Shown: positions 22,867 to 30,931 of the stretch, piece by piece
How positions within the stretch are numbered: the first letter of the stretch is position 1
Layout: the number at the start of each line of letters is the position of its first letter
NCBI GenBank assembly: GCA_036794395.1
Contig: DAIRGS010000024.1
Coordinates: 1 to 40,435, forward strand
DNA: 40,435 bases
Reading direction: 5' to 3'
Source of the DNA: DASXMX01 sp036794395
Lineage (GTDB): Bacteria > Planctomycetota > Phycisphaerae > Tepidisphaerales > Tepidisphaeraceae
Notes under the pieces: generated by a model
Told to the model about the DNA's origin: nothing
What the model saw: only the letters and a program-made list of their open reading frames with translations
Database searches by the model: none
Made by a program: the position numbers and the translations under genes

Positions 22867-24498
22867 ATGTTGAAGCGAATATTCGCAATCGGCGCATTGG
22901 GTTGCGCCTCCACCGCAATTGCTGCAGCGCAAGCAGTGCCGCCTACTACCCAGGATTCCCGTCTTGATCGTCTCGAGCAGAAGCTCGATCAACTTCAATC
23001 GGATGTCAAAGCACGCGACCAGCGCATCGAGCAACTCGAGGCCGAGCTGGCCAAACGCCNNNNNNNNNNACGAAGACGTCCTTCAACGTCCGCTGCGCCT
23101 TCGGATAGACGCGGAAGTCCCGCGAGACGCGATCGACGACGATCGATCCCGGCGCGTTCATGCAGCAACCGCGGCGATCGCGCCGCGCACGATCTCGGCG
23201 AGCTCTTGGACGAAGCGCGGGTCGTCATTCGGCATCTCGATCCGTTGCAACTCGAGGCCGAGCTGGCCAAACGCCCGCCCGCAACCAGCCAACCGGCAGC
23301 GATGGCGGCGCCACCCTCGCCGGGCACGCCCGCGTCATCGCAACCTGATACATCCGGCTTATCCGATATCGACAAGACCACGCAAGACATGCTTAAGGAC
23401 ATTCAAACCAAAGAGGCGGCAACTCCCACTCTCCGATTTCCCGCCAATTTCAATCCGAATTTTGCCGTGATTGGCGATTTTGCCGGAAACGTTTCCAGTG
23501 AACATCGCAACCCGGCAATGAATCGCTTCGATCTTCGCGAAATCGAGCTCGACCTTCGCGCTGCGGTGGATCCCCGTGCCGATGCGGTTGTCATTCTTCC
23601 TGTCGATCGCTCAATTGCCAACCCGCTCTTCTTCGATCAAAACACTCGACAAAACGACAATGTTGATACTTCGATCAGCATCGAGGAAGCCTACATCACC
23701 CTCCACGATTTTGGCGTACCGAATCTGGTGGCGAAGCTCGGCCGGTTCCATCTGCATTTTGGCCGGTGGAACCTGCTGCATCTGCACGCCTGGCCGACCG
23801 TGGATAACGCCTTCGTCGTCCAGAGTTTTCTCGGGCCCGAATCGCTGGCCGATTCCGGCGCGAGCTTCAGCTATATCGTCCCTCCTGGTTTAATTGGCGG
23901 CCAATACGTCGAAGCCGATGCCGAGATCATCACCGGTGAAGGCGAGCGCGATGACCCCGTTCTGAACAACGGTGCATACGTCACCACGCCCGGCGTAAAT
24001 TTCCACCTGCTCTGGAACCATGACCTCGGCCCCGACTGGAACTTCGAAGTCGGCGGCTCGTTCCTGCACGGGCATCACAACGACAGCGCCCGCCAATACG
24101 CCAATGTTTTCGGCACCGATCTCACGTTGATGCGCCGCGATCCCACCGGCCGGTTCAACAACCAATTCTTCCAGGCCGAGGTGATGTACGGCAACGTCGA
24201 TAACCGCGCCGGCAATCCGCAGCATTCGGCCGGTGCTTTCCTAGTCGCTCAGCAGCAGCTCAATCGCGATTGGTACGGCGGCGTGCGACTGGATTGGACA
24301 CAAAACGCCGTCAACGAGCATCAGGAAGTCTGGGGCGTCTCGCCGTTCGTCACCTGGTACTGGAGTGAGTTCCTGATGTTCCGCCTCGAATACCAGCACA
24401 AAGGCGGAGACGTTTTGAACGCCGATAGCCTGTTTTTCCAGTGTGATTTCGTTTTCGGTGCCCATCCCCCGCACCCATACTGGTCGGTCAAAGGCTAA
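22867..24498 (+). CDS. outer-membrane porin-like protein of the metal-uptake operon (frame crosses an assembly gap)
   Basis: As printed, 543 codons, but residues of about 56-136 are unreliable because of a 10-N gap and foreign sequence (23060-23246). The N-terminus MLKRIFAIGALGCASTAIAA is a signal peptide. Next comes a coiled coil (RLDRLEQKLDQLQSDVKARD, QRIEQLEAELAKR), a layout typical of porins anchored to the cell wall by a trimeric N-terminal coil. After DIDKTTQDMLKDIQ the C-terminal 350 residues alternate like a beta barrel (FDLREIELDLRAAVDPRADAV to MFRLEYQHKGGDV) and end in an aromatic-rich tail. Several His clusters (FHLHFGRWNLLHLHAW, FLHGHHND) fit a metal-related task. Removing the 216 bases between the two direct repeats restores a sensible coil-to-barrel junction. 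The gene precedes the ABC transporter genes, so it is probably the outer-membrane entry. Confidence 0.7.
   Translation: MLKRIFAIGALGCASTAIAAAQAVPPTTQDSRLDRLEQKLDQLQSDVKARDQRIEQLEAELAKRXXXXRRRPSTSAAPSDRRGSPARRDRRRSIPARSCSNRGDRAAHDLGELLDEARVVIRHLDPLQLEAELAKRPPATSQPAAMAAPPSPGTPASSQPDTSGLSDIDKTTQDMLKDIQTKEAATPTLRFPANFNPNFAVIGDFAGNVSSEHRNPAMNRFDLREIELDLRAAVDPRADAVVILPVDRSIANPLFFDQNTRQNDNVDTSISIEEAYITLHDFGVPNLVAKLGRFHLHFGRWNLLHLHAWPTVDNAFVVQSFLGPESLADSGASFSYIVPPGLIGGQYVEADAEIITGEGERDDPVLNNGAYVTTPGVNFHLLWNHDLGPDWNFEVGGSFLHGHHNDSARQYANVFGTDLTLMRRDPTGRFNNQFFQAEVMYGNVDNRAGNPQHSAGAFLVAQQQLNRDWYGGVRLDWTQNAVNEHQEVWGVSPFVTWYWSEFLMFRLEYQHKGGDVLNADSLFFQCDFVFGAHPPHPYWSVKG
23031..23275. other. assembly gap and probable chimeric insert inside the porin gene
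   Basis: The 29-base sequence starting GCAACTCGAGGCCGAGCTGG occurs at 23031-23059 and again at 23247-23275. Between the copies lie ten N (23060-23069) and 177 bases of different character. On the minus strand those 177 bases read as the last codons of one gene (ending FVQELAEIVRGAIAAVAA-stop) overlapping, by ATGA at 23159-23162, the first codons of another (MNAPGSIVVDRVSRDFRVYP, then KAQRTLKDVF). The second looks like the start of an ABC-transporter ATPase for polysaccharide export. This is best explained by a scaffold join with a stray contig end. Confidence 0.8.
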
Positions 24499-24536
24499 GC
24501 CAGGGCATCAAAATCGATCGATTCACAGGAGCCGTT

Positions 24537-25454
24537 ATGCAAAAGCTACTCATCGTTCTCGCGATCATGGCAATGCCATCACTCGCGCATGCAAATCTGA
24601 AAATCGTCACGACCGCGACCGATTTTGCCGACATCGCCCGCCAAATTGGCGGCGACAAAGTCGAAGTTCACTCGGTCATGAAGGGCCCGGAAAACATTCA
24701 CAACGTGATCCCCAAGCCCACCGAAATGGTCTACCTCAATCAGGCCGACCTTTTTGCCAACAGCGGCCTCGATGCCGAGCCCTGGCTCGACAATCTGCTC
24801 TCCGGTGGGCGAAATTCGAAAGTCGAACGGAATCATCCAGGCTTCGTCGACATGAGTCAGGGCATCACCATCAAGGACGCACCCACCGGCCACATCGATC
24901 GTTCCATGGGCGACGTTCATGCCTACGGCAACCCGCACTACACACTCAATCCACAAACAGCACAACGTATGGCCGTCACGCTTGTTAAGGCGATGGCCGC
25001 CGCCGATCCGGCCAACGCGAAGACGTACGTCGCCAACGCCCAGCGCTACGTGAAGGAAATCGGCGATGTCGCCAAAAAAATCCGTGACGATTTCAAGCCA
25101 TATGAAGGTCTGAAAGTCGTCACGTTTCACGCCGCCTGGGATTATTTTGCCGATGCCATTCCGATTCAAATCGTGGGCACAATCGAACCCAAGCCCGGCA
25201 TCACTCCATCCCCGGCACAGGTTCAGCAAGTCGTCGATTCAATGAAAAGGCAGGGCGTGAAGGTCGTCATTTGCGAAACATGGGACGACGTTCGCCTTTC
25301 CGAATACGTCGCGAATCAAGCAGGTGCGAAGATGGTGATCTTGCCCGATCATGTCAGCGGAATCCCCGGCGTGGATACCTATGCCAAGCTGTTTCAATAT
25401 GACACCCAAAAGCTGATCGAAACGGCCCGTGCCGCCGGCGTTCAACCCAAATGA
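24537..25454 (+). CDS. metal ABC transporter, periplasmic binding protein (ZnuA/TroA type)
   Basis: A 305-residue cluster A-I binding protein that captures Zn or Mn in the periplasm and hands it to the permease. There is a signal peptide MQKLLIVLAIMAMPSLAHA, then LKIVTTATDFADIARQIGGD. The four metal-ligand positions of the family are present: His55 (PENIHNVIP), His134 (GNPHYTLNP), His198 (VTFHAAWDYF) and Asp271 (ILPDHVSG). The long His-rich loop of classical ZnuA is missing; only TGHIDRSMGDVHAYG stands there. Zn versus Mn cannot be decided. A good AGGAG lies 7 bases before the ATG. The gene lies between the porin and the ATPase; a REP-like hairpin at 25473 separates it from the latter. Confidence 0.9.
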   Translation: MQKLLIVLAIMAMPSLAHANLKIVTTATDFADIARQIGGDKVEVHSVMKGPENIHNVIPKPTEMVYLNQADLFANSGLDAEPWLDNLLSGGRNSKVERNHPGFVDMSQGITIKDAPTGHIDRSMGDVHAYGNPHYTLNPQTAQRMAVTLVKAMAAADPANAKTYVANAQRYVKEIGDVAKKIRDDFKPYEGLKVVTFHAAWDYFADAIPIQIVGTIEPKPGITPSPAQVQQVVDSMKRQGVKVVICETWDDVRLSEYVANQAGAKMVILPDHVSGIPGVDTYAKLFQYDTQKLIETARAAGVQPK

Positions 25455-25472
25455 GTGATCCTTCCCTCTTAC

Positions 25473-25495
25473 ACCCTCTCCCTTTGGGAGAGGGT
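25473..25495. repeat. widespread CCCTCTCCC-TTT-GGGAGAGGG hairpin repeat
   Basis: ACCCTCTCCC (25473-25482) and its exact complement (25486-25495) around TTT, followed by TGGGGTGAGGGC. This word is a dispersed spacer repeat seen in many bacteria. Here it sits inside the operon between the binding protein and the ATPase, where the hairpin could protect the upstream message end or lower expression of downstream genes. Confidence 0.8.
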
Positions 25496-25552
25496 TGGGG
25501 TGAGGGCGAATTTTAAGTGCCTTAACCTCCAAAAGCCGCATCAGGAGCTAAG

Positions 25553-26314
25553 TTGGGTCCGTCGCAAACACTCATCAATCTGGATAAGGCCGACTTCGGA
25601 TACGGTGGCAGGTCGGTCGTCTGTGTTGAAAAGCTCGCACTTGCCCGCGGTTCGTGCCTTGGAATATTCGGCCCAAACGGCTCCGGGAAAACGACACTCG
25701 TCCGGGGGATCACGGGCCTACTGACACCGATGGCCGGTCATGTCGTGCACGAGCCACATCGAGGCGCAGTTGAACAGGGCACGGTTGCGTACCAGCAACC
25801 CGCGAGTATGCGAATTGGCTATCTTCCCCAGCACCGCAACATCGAGCTACACTGGCCCATGACGGCATTGGATGCCGCCTCGCTCGCGATTTCCGCCCGC
25901 CGGTTCTTTGGATGGATCGGCCCGCGGACTAAAGACGTGCTGAACATGATGCGACGCCTGAAGATCGACGCTTTCGCCCATCGCCCGTTCGCGTCACTCA
26001 GCGGAGGTCAGCAGCAACGCGTCCTTCTTGCCGGCGCATTGGCTGGGGATCCAACGGTGCTCGTTCTCGATGAACCTACCGAAGGCCTTGACGTTCGATC
26101 CACCCAGGAATTGCTCGATCTACTCCGCGATTTCATCGCTGAGGGCCTTGCCACCATGATCATCAGCCATGAAGCCGACGACCTCATGCAGGTTGCCGGC
26201 GAGATCGCCTGGCTCCATCCCGCCGCGCAGTACGGGGATCCAAGCACTGTCGAGATCGTCACCCCCGAAGCCCTCGGCCAGCGCATCCTCCAAGCGGCCA
26301 GGAGGGTCGGGTGA
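25553..26314 (+). CDS. metal ABC transporter, ATP-binding protein
   Basis: A 253-residue ABC ATPase of the ZnuC/MntB type. Walker A GPNGSGKTT is at residues 40-48, the Q-loop in IGYLPQHRNIE, the signature LSGGQQQRVLLA near 145, Walker B VLVLDEPTEGLD and the switch His in IISHEADDL. It powers the permease encoded next. The start is a TTG at 25553: AGGAG lies 5-6 bases upstream at 25543, and no in-frame ATG fits before Walker A. An insert between strands (EPHRGAVEQGTVAYQQPASM) is slightly longer than usual. The stop overlaps the permease GTG (GTGA), so the two are translationally coupled. Confidence 0.9.
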   Translation: MGPSQTLINLDKADFGYGGRSVVCVEKLALARGSCLGIFGPNGSGKTTLVRGITGLLTPMAGHVVHEPHRGAVEQGTVAYQQPASMRIGYLPQHRNIELHWPMTALDAASLAISARRFFGWIGPRTKDVLNMMRRLKIDAFAHRPFASLSGGQQQRVLLAGALAGDPTVLVLDEPTEGLDVRSTQELLDLLRDFIAEGLATMIISHEADDLMQVAGEIAWLHPAAQYGDPSTVEIVTPEALGQRILQAARRVG

Positions 26315-27327
26315 AGCGATTATTCTCCGCGCTGGTCATCGGACTTGTAATTGCAATCGGCGCGACGCGCGCGAGCGCGCAGACAACACGTCCTGTCGAT
26401 AAAGCCGATCAGGCCACTCAAGACATCCTCAAGGAGTTGGAGTCCACCCCGGTCTCTTCCGGCTCGACAACCGCGCCCTCCTCCCCGCCAGCTATTTCTT
26501 CAACGCGATTCGAAGACGAAATTGTTCACATCCACTGGGGCCGGCTCGTCGATCAATTTAAGTTTATGTTGATGACTGCTGGTGCATTGGGATGCGCCAG
26601 CGCCGTGCTCGGGCTCTTCGTGTTATTGCGTCGCGAGGCGCTGGTCGCGCTGGCTATTCCGCAGGTCGTGGCGGTTGGCGTCGCGATCGGCATGCGCTTT
26701 GAAATTAACACGCTTCCCCCGGCCTTGGGCGTCGCGCTGGTCACTCTGATCTATTTCGCATTATCCCGGCGGTGGGGCGCGGCAAACTGGATTATCCCTT
26801 CCTTTTACGTTGCGGGCATGTGCCTTTCGTTCCTGATCATCGCAAACCATGGCCAGGAGGTCGAAGATTTACAACGAAGATTCGCCGGCGTAGACGTCGC
26901 AGTCGCCCCCTCGCAAGCCCTCATTGCGATCCCAATTCTGCTGGCGGTTGGGGCGATTTGCGCCCTTCTATGGCGCCGCTGGTTACTATTCGCCCAGGCA
27001 CCCGCCGCCGCCGAATTGGCCGGCCTTCGGCCTGCAAGGTGGGACACCCTCTTCCTCGTGCTTCTAACGATCGCCACGCTATTGGGAACCGACTCTCTCG
27101 GCGTCGTGATGGTGCTTTCCATGCTCTTCCTCCCCGCGGCCACCGTGCTTCCCTGGGTACGAAGAATCCCCGCCGCTATGGCCGCGGGAGCGATACTCTC
27201 GCTGGTTTATCTGGCGATCGGGTTCTACTTTTCAAATCTGGAGAATTGGCCGCTAAGCCAAAGCGTCGGCGGGGCGGGATTCATCATGCTGGCAATCTCT
27301 CAACTGGCCGCACAGCTAAAAAGTTGA
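26311..27327 (+). CDS. metal ABC transporter permease with an exported N-terminal extension
   Basis: A 338-residue permease of the ZnuB/TroC type. The core from about residue 85 has at least seven membrane helices (MLMTAGALGCASAVLGLFVL, VVAVGVAIGMRF, LGTDSLGVVMVLSMLFLPAA). The start is GTG 26311, overlapping the ATPase stop. Unusually, the protein begins with what looks like a cleavable signal peptide (RLFSALVIGLVIAIGATRASA) and a roughly 55-residue Ser/Pro/Thr-rich stretch before the first core helix. That stretch contains ATQDILKELE, close to TTQDMLKDIQ in the porin of the same operon. The extension would lie in the periplasm and might contact the porin or binding protein. The stop is 23 bases from the convergent debranching-enzyme stop. 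Confidence 0.88.
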   Translation: MKRLFSALVIGLVIAIGATRASAQTTRPVDKADQATQDILKELESTPVSSGSTTAPSSPPAISSTRFEDEIVHIHWGRLVDQFKFMLMTAGALGCASAVLGLFVLLRREALVALAIPQVVAVGVAIGMRFEINTLPPALGVALVTLIYFALSRRWGAANWIIPSFYVAGMCLSFLIIANHGQEVEDLQRRFAGVDVAVAPSQALIAIPILLAVGAICALLWRRWLLFAQAPAAAELAGLRPARWDTLFLVLLTIATLLGTDSLGVVMVLSMLFLPAATVLPWVRRIPAAMAAGAILSLVYLAIGFYFSNLENWPLSQSVGGAGFIMLAISQLAAQLKS

Positions 27328-27350
27328 TTCATTGCGTTTCGTTCTATTTG

Positions 27351-29324
27351 TCACATCCCCACCTTCACCGCGATCCGCAACACTTCCGCGACACTCCACG
27401 CCTGGGCAAAACATCCCACAGGCCGGTGTGGCTCATCGGCTTCGCAAATCTCGTGAAGCTGTCCGATGCACGCCTCATCCATTGTCGCAATCAGCGGCAT
27501 AAGCCACTGCTTCACCTGATCGCGCGCCGCAACTGAATCACCGTTAACCTTCAGATAAGAATCGAGAAACGCCCCAATCAGCCACGGCCACACCGCGCCA
27601 TTGTGATACGCCTCGTCCCGCTGCCGCACCGGCCCGTGATAGCGGCCAATGTATTTCGGATCCGATTTGGCAAGCGTTCGCAGCCCCACGGGTGTCAGCA
27701 ATTCCCGTCGAACCACTTCCACAACCGCCTTTTGCTGATCGTCGGTCAACGGGCTATTGGGCACGCTGACCGCGAAAATCTGGTTCGGCCTGATCGACAT
27801 ATCCTTCCGCGCCCCATCTACCACATCGCACAATCCGCGGAACGGGCTGACCCAGAACAGCTTTCGAAAACTCTCTTGAACCTTCGCCGCCAGGTCTTTC
27901 TCGCCCATCAAAATCAGCGCGTGATACCACAATGCGTTGATCTCAACCGCCTTCCCCTGTCGCGGCGTAAAGGCAATTCCGTCGCACTTGGCGTCCATCC
28001 AAGTCAGTTGTGTGGTCAGGTCACCCTGCGTAATCAGCCCATCCGCTTGATCCATCACGATGCCAAATCGCGTTCCCTTCCGATATCCCTCCAGGATGGA
28101 CCGGCAAGCCGGCAGCAAAACGGTTTCAAAAGTCTGGTGATCCTTCGACAGCCGCTGATACTCAAAAACCGCATGGATAAACCACAAGCTTGCATCCACG
28201 GTGTTGTAGTGCGGCTGATTCGTATAGTCGTCAAACCGATTCGGAATCATCCCCTCGCTCACATATCCCGCAAAAACACTGAGTACCTGCCGAGCCTGAT
28301 GGAATCGACCCGGCACGAGCAACAAGCCCGGCAACGAAATCATTGTGTCCCGCCCCCAGTCTGCGAACCAGGGGTAGCCCGCGATAATGCTCGTCCCATC
28401 GCCGCCGCGCGGGTTCTTTCGATACACCACAAAATCGTTGGCGGCCCTGCAAAGCTTTTGAATCACCGGCGCTTTGGAAATACACACCGCCGATGGACCC
28501 GCCGCCAGATTCTCCGGATCACTGCACGCTGCCACTACCGCTTCGCGTCGCTTGCGTAGCTCCCCGTCCCAATCCGGCTTATCAACATTTTCCATCGAAG
28601 CCCAAAACGTAACCGTCACCGGCGCATCGCCATCTGCTTCAACGACAAACCTGCCGGGATTGAACAGGTCCTCGGATTCCTCCATGCCCCGCTCGGCTTC
28701 GATGCGATATACGTGTCCATACCACCACCCCGGTTGCGCCACATAAGCCCCCGAATCAGACTGCACATGTACCGTGTTCGAGCCCTGTGTCACGGAAACA
28801 GTGCGTTCGCCTACCTGCGTGTGGAAGTTCGCATCCTGTGCCCGCCGCATTCCGTGGAAATCCCGGAGGCTGATAAAAGGCAGCACGTTGAACTGAATTC
28901 GCCGTTTTTTCTTCGGCTCGATCGTGTATCGCAGAATGGCGACGTTCTTCAGCCACGGCAATTGCAGCTCTTTAACGACGCGCACGTCCTCCACGTCAAA
29001 TTCCCACCGCGCCGTGTCATCCAGCTCAAATCGCCGCAAGTAGCGATCGCCCCGCGGGTGCATGGATTCGCGAAACTGGTTGACCGACAGCTCGTATATT
29101 TGATCCGTGTTGCCGTCCAGGCAAAGGATTTCCCCCACCCGATTGAGCGCCATGACTCTGCCTACCGGTGGAATGGTCGCGGCACACAGTATCCCGTGAT
29201 ATCGCCGCGCATTGCTGCCGACCACCGTCGATGCCGCGAACCCGCCCAGGCCGTTGGTTAAAAGCCATTCCTGTCGATTATGCGGCTCGAGTTCGCCGTA
29301 CGTTTCTACCGTGAATAACGCCAT
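27351..29324 (-). CDS. glycogen debranching enzyme (amylo-alpha-1,6-glucosidase family)
   Basis: A 657-residue protein of the bacterial/archaeal GDE type. The N-terminal domain opens with EWLLTNGLGGFAASTVVGSN and ARRYHGILCAA, the usual substrate-binding start of this family. The (alpha/alpha)6 catalytic domain (GH133 type) contains GYPWFADWGRDTMISLPGLL near residue 320, LWFIHAVFEYQRL, and RYHGPVRQRDEAYHNGAVWPWL near the end. It hydrolyses alpha-1,6 branch points of glycogen or maltodextrin stubs in the cytoplasm. The start at 29324 (MALFTVETYGE) was chosen because the longer frame runs into the MFS gene. It follows the MFS gene by 23 bases on the same strand and is probably co-transcribed; a functional link is not obvious. 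Confidence 0.9.
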   Translation of the reverse strand: MALFTVETYGELEPHNRQEWLLTNGLGGFAASTVVGSNARRYHGILCAATIPPVGRVMALNRVGEILCLDGNTDQIYELSVNQFRESMHPRGDRYLRRFELDDTARWEFDVEDVRVVKELQLPWLKNVAILRYTIEPKKKRRIQFNVLPFISLRDFHGMRRAQDANFHTQVGERTVSVTQGSNTVHVQSDSGAYVAQPGWWYGHVYRIEAERGMEESEDLFNPGRFVVEADGDAPVTVTFWASMENVDKPDWDGELRKRREAVVAACSDPENLAAGPSAVCISKAPVIQKLCRAANDFVVYRKNPRGGDGTSIIAGYPWFADWGRDTMISLPGLLLVPGRFHQARQVLSVFAGYVSEGMIPNRFDDYTNQPHYNTVDASLWFIHAVFEYQRLSKDHQTFETVLLPACRSILEGYRKGTRFGIVMDQADGLITQGDLTTQLTWMDAKCDGIAFTPRQGKAVEINALWYHALILMGEKDLAAKVQESFRKLFWVSPFRGLCDVVDGARKDMSIRPNQIFAVSVPNSPLTDDQQKAVVEVVRRELLTPVGLRTLAKSDPKYIGRYHGPVRQRDEAYHNGAVWPWLIGAFLDSYLKVNGDSVAARDQVKQWLMPLIATMDEACIGQLHEICEADEPHRPVGCFAQAWSVAEVLRIAVKVGM

Positions 29325-29347
29325 GGTGGGGGAGTGTAGTCGGGGGC

Positions 29348-30754
29348 TCATGCGCTGTCGAAAGGGTCTTCCAGCGGCCGGGCGTCCGCCAGTGATGTGA
29401 ACTGGCGCAATGGCTTGAACACCAGAGCCACCATTCCCACCACAATCATCGATCCGATCCCGCCCAGGGCGACCGACGCAACCGCCCCGCCCACCGCTCC
29501 CCAGATTGATGCGAAGAACCACGCGCTCAGGCCCGATTCCAGTCCGCCAATTTCGTTCGAAGCCCCGATGAACACGTTATTCACCGCCGAAACCCGACCC
29601 CGCATCCGCTCGGGCGGCAGCATCTGCACCAGCGTATGGCGAACCACCACACTGACGTTATCCAGCGCACCTGTTGCCGCGAGGGCAACCAGCGACAACA
29701 GAAATGACCTCGAAAACGCAAACACCAGCGTGGCGGCCCCGAACCCCGCAACCGACCAAAGCATCGCCGAGCCCGCACGCTTCATCGGCGGGAGATGCGC
29801 CAGCACAATCGCCATTGCAAACGCCCCGATCGCCGGCGCCGCTCGAAGCCAGCCGAATCCAACCGCTCCGACATGCAGCACATCATGGGCAAACACCGGC
29901 AACAGATAAATCGCCCCGCCCAGCAGAACCGCAAACAGATCCAGCGTAATCGCCCCGAGAATCACTTTTGTGTGCCACACAAATCTTACCCCCGCCAGAA
30001 GCGTGGCAAAACTGGCCGGCTCTCGCAGCCGCGGTGAAGGTCGCGCGCGCACGAGCAGCATCAATGAGCAAAACGTCAATGCACAGACCGCATCAAGGAT
30101 GTATGCTCCGGTAGGTCCAATAAATTGTAAGCTGACAACCAGCCCGCCCAGGGCCGGGCCCGCAAATGCCGCGACCTGAAACGCGCTGCTGTTCCACGTC
30201 GCGGCATTGGCGAAGTCGCGTGCTTCAACAAGCTGAGGCAGCAACGCCGATCGCGCCGGCCATCCAACCGCCTGCGCTGTCGCCCCCATGAACAGCAGAA
30301 GGTAAAGCAGCGGAATCGAGCCATTGAAATGGGACACCACCGCCAGGCAGATCGAACATACCGCCGCCGCCAATTGGCTCGCGGCGATGATCCGGCGCCG
30401 ATCAAATCGATCCGCCAAATGTCCCGCCGGCAGCGCCAATAAGATGAGCGGGAGCGCCTGGACTCCGCCTACGATGCCAAGCGCCAATGATCCTTTCGAC
30501 GGAACTCCGATCCGCTGATAGATCTGCCACTGCACCGCCACACTTTGCACCTGCTGACCAATGACCGAGATGATCCACCCAGCCATATAAATCAGAAAGC
30601 TGCCTTCGCGCAATGCTGCGTAAGGATCGTGTCCCTCGGCAAGTGATCCACCAGGTATCTGATGTTCGAGCAGCGCCTCGGTCGGAGTCGCTGACGCGGG
30701 TCGCAATAGATTGGGGGGTTCGGTGAGAGGTGGGGGGTGATCAGCTGCATCCAT
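29348..30754 (-). CDS. MFS exporter, EntS-like
   Basis: A 468-residue major facilitator of the MFS_3 type (the family of the enterobactin exporter EntS and similar drug/siderophore exporters). About 55 hydrophilic N-terminal residues precede the first helix (FLIYMAGWIISVIGQQVQ). The diagnostic MFS motif between helices 2 and 3 is present as ALPAGHLADRFDRRRII. Ten to twelve membrane segments can be traced to IGSMIVVGMVALVF. The substrate cannot be told. It lies just upstream of the debranching enzyme and downstream of the flagellin terminator. The Pro-rich N-terminal tail (MDAADHPPPLTEPPNLL) may be overlong; later starts are possible. Confidence 0.85.
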   Translation of the reverse strand: MDAADHPPPLTEPPNLLRPASATPTEALLEHQIPGGSLAEGHDPYAALREGSFLIYMAGWIISVIGQQVQSVAVQWQIYQRIGVPSKGSLALGIVGGVQALPLILLALPAGHLADRFDRRRIIAASQLAAAVCSICLAVVSHFNGSIPLLYLLLFMGATAQAVGWPARSALLPQLVEARDFANAATWNSSAFQVAAFAGPALGGLVVSLQFIGPTGAYILDAVCALTFCSLMLLVRARPSPRLREPASFATLLAGVRFVWHTKVILGAITLDLFAVLLGGAIYLLPVFAHDVLHVGAVGFGWLRAAPAIGAFAMAIVLAHLPPMKRAGSAMLWSVAGFGAATLVFAFSRSFLLSLVALAATGALDNVSVVVRHTLVQMLPPERMRGRVSAVNNVFIGASNEIGGLESGLSAWFFASIWGAVGGAVASVALGGIGSMIVVGMVALVFKPLRQFTSLADARPLEDPFDSA

Positions 30755-30837
30755 TCGGTCTGCAAGTGTAGGGCATCAGATTCGCCCGCGTCAGCACACA
30801 GCGCTCGGCAGGACCAGAACCAATCCTCCCCAAATGA

Positions 30838-30874
30838 AAACCGCCCCCGGCGTTTGGAGTGCCGGGGGCGGTTT
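30838..30874 (-). terminator. strong terminator after the flagellin gene
   Basis: AAACCGCCCCCGGC (30838-30851) pairs perfectly over 14 bases with 30861-30874 around a 9-base loop. On the minus strand the hairpin is followed by TTTTCATTTG. It sits 58 bases past the flagellin stop. T-rich sequence also follows on the other strand. Confidence 0.85.
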
Positions 30875-30931
30875 GGTTTCGGGAGGCTCGGGATGATCAG
30901 TCCCTCACCAGTCTCATATACGTCCTAAATG

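Noticed and set aside
23070..23246. Extra domain in the porin-like protein
   Set aside because: It follows ten N, is flanked by a 29-base direct repeat, is Arg/Asp-rich and meaningless on the plus strand, and reads as two genes of another kind on the minus strand.
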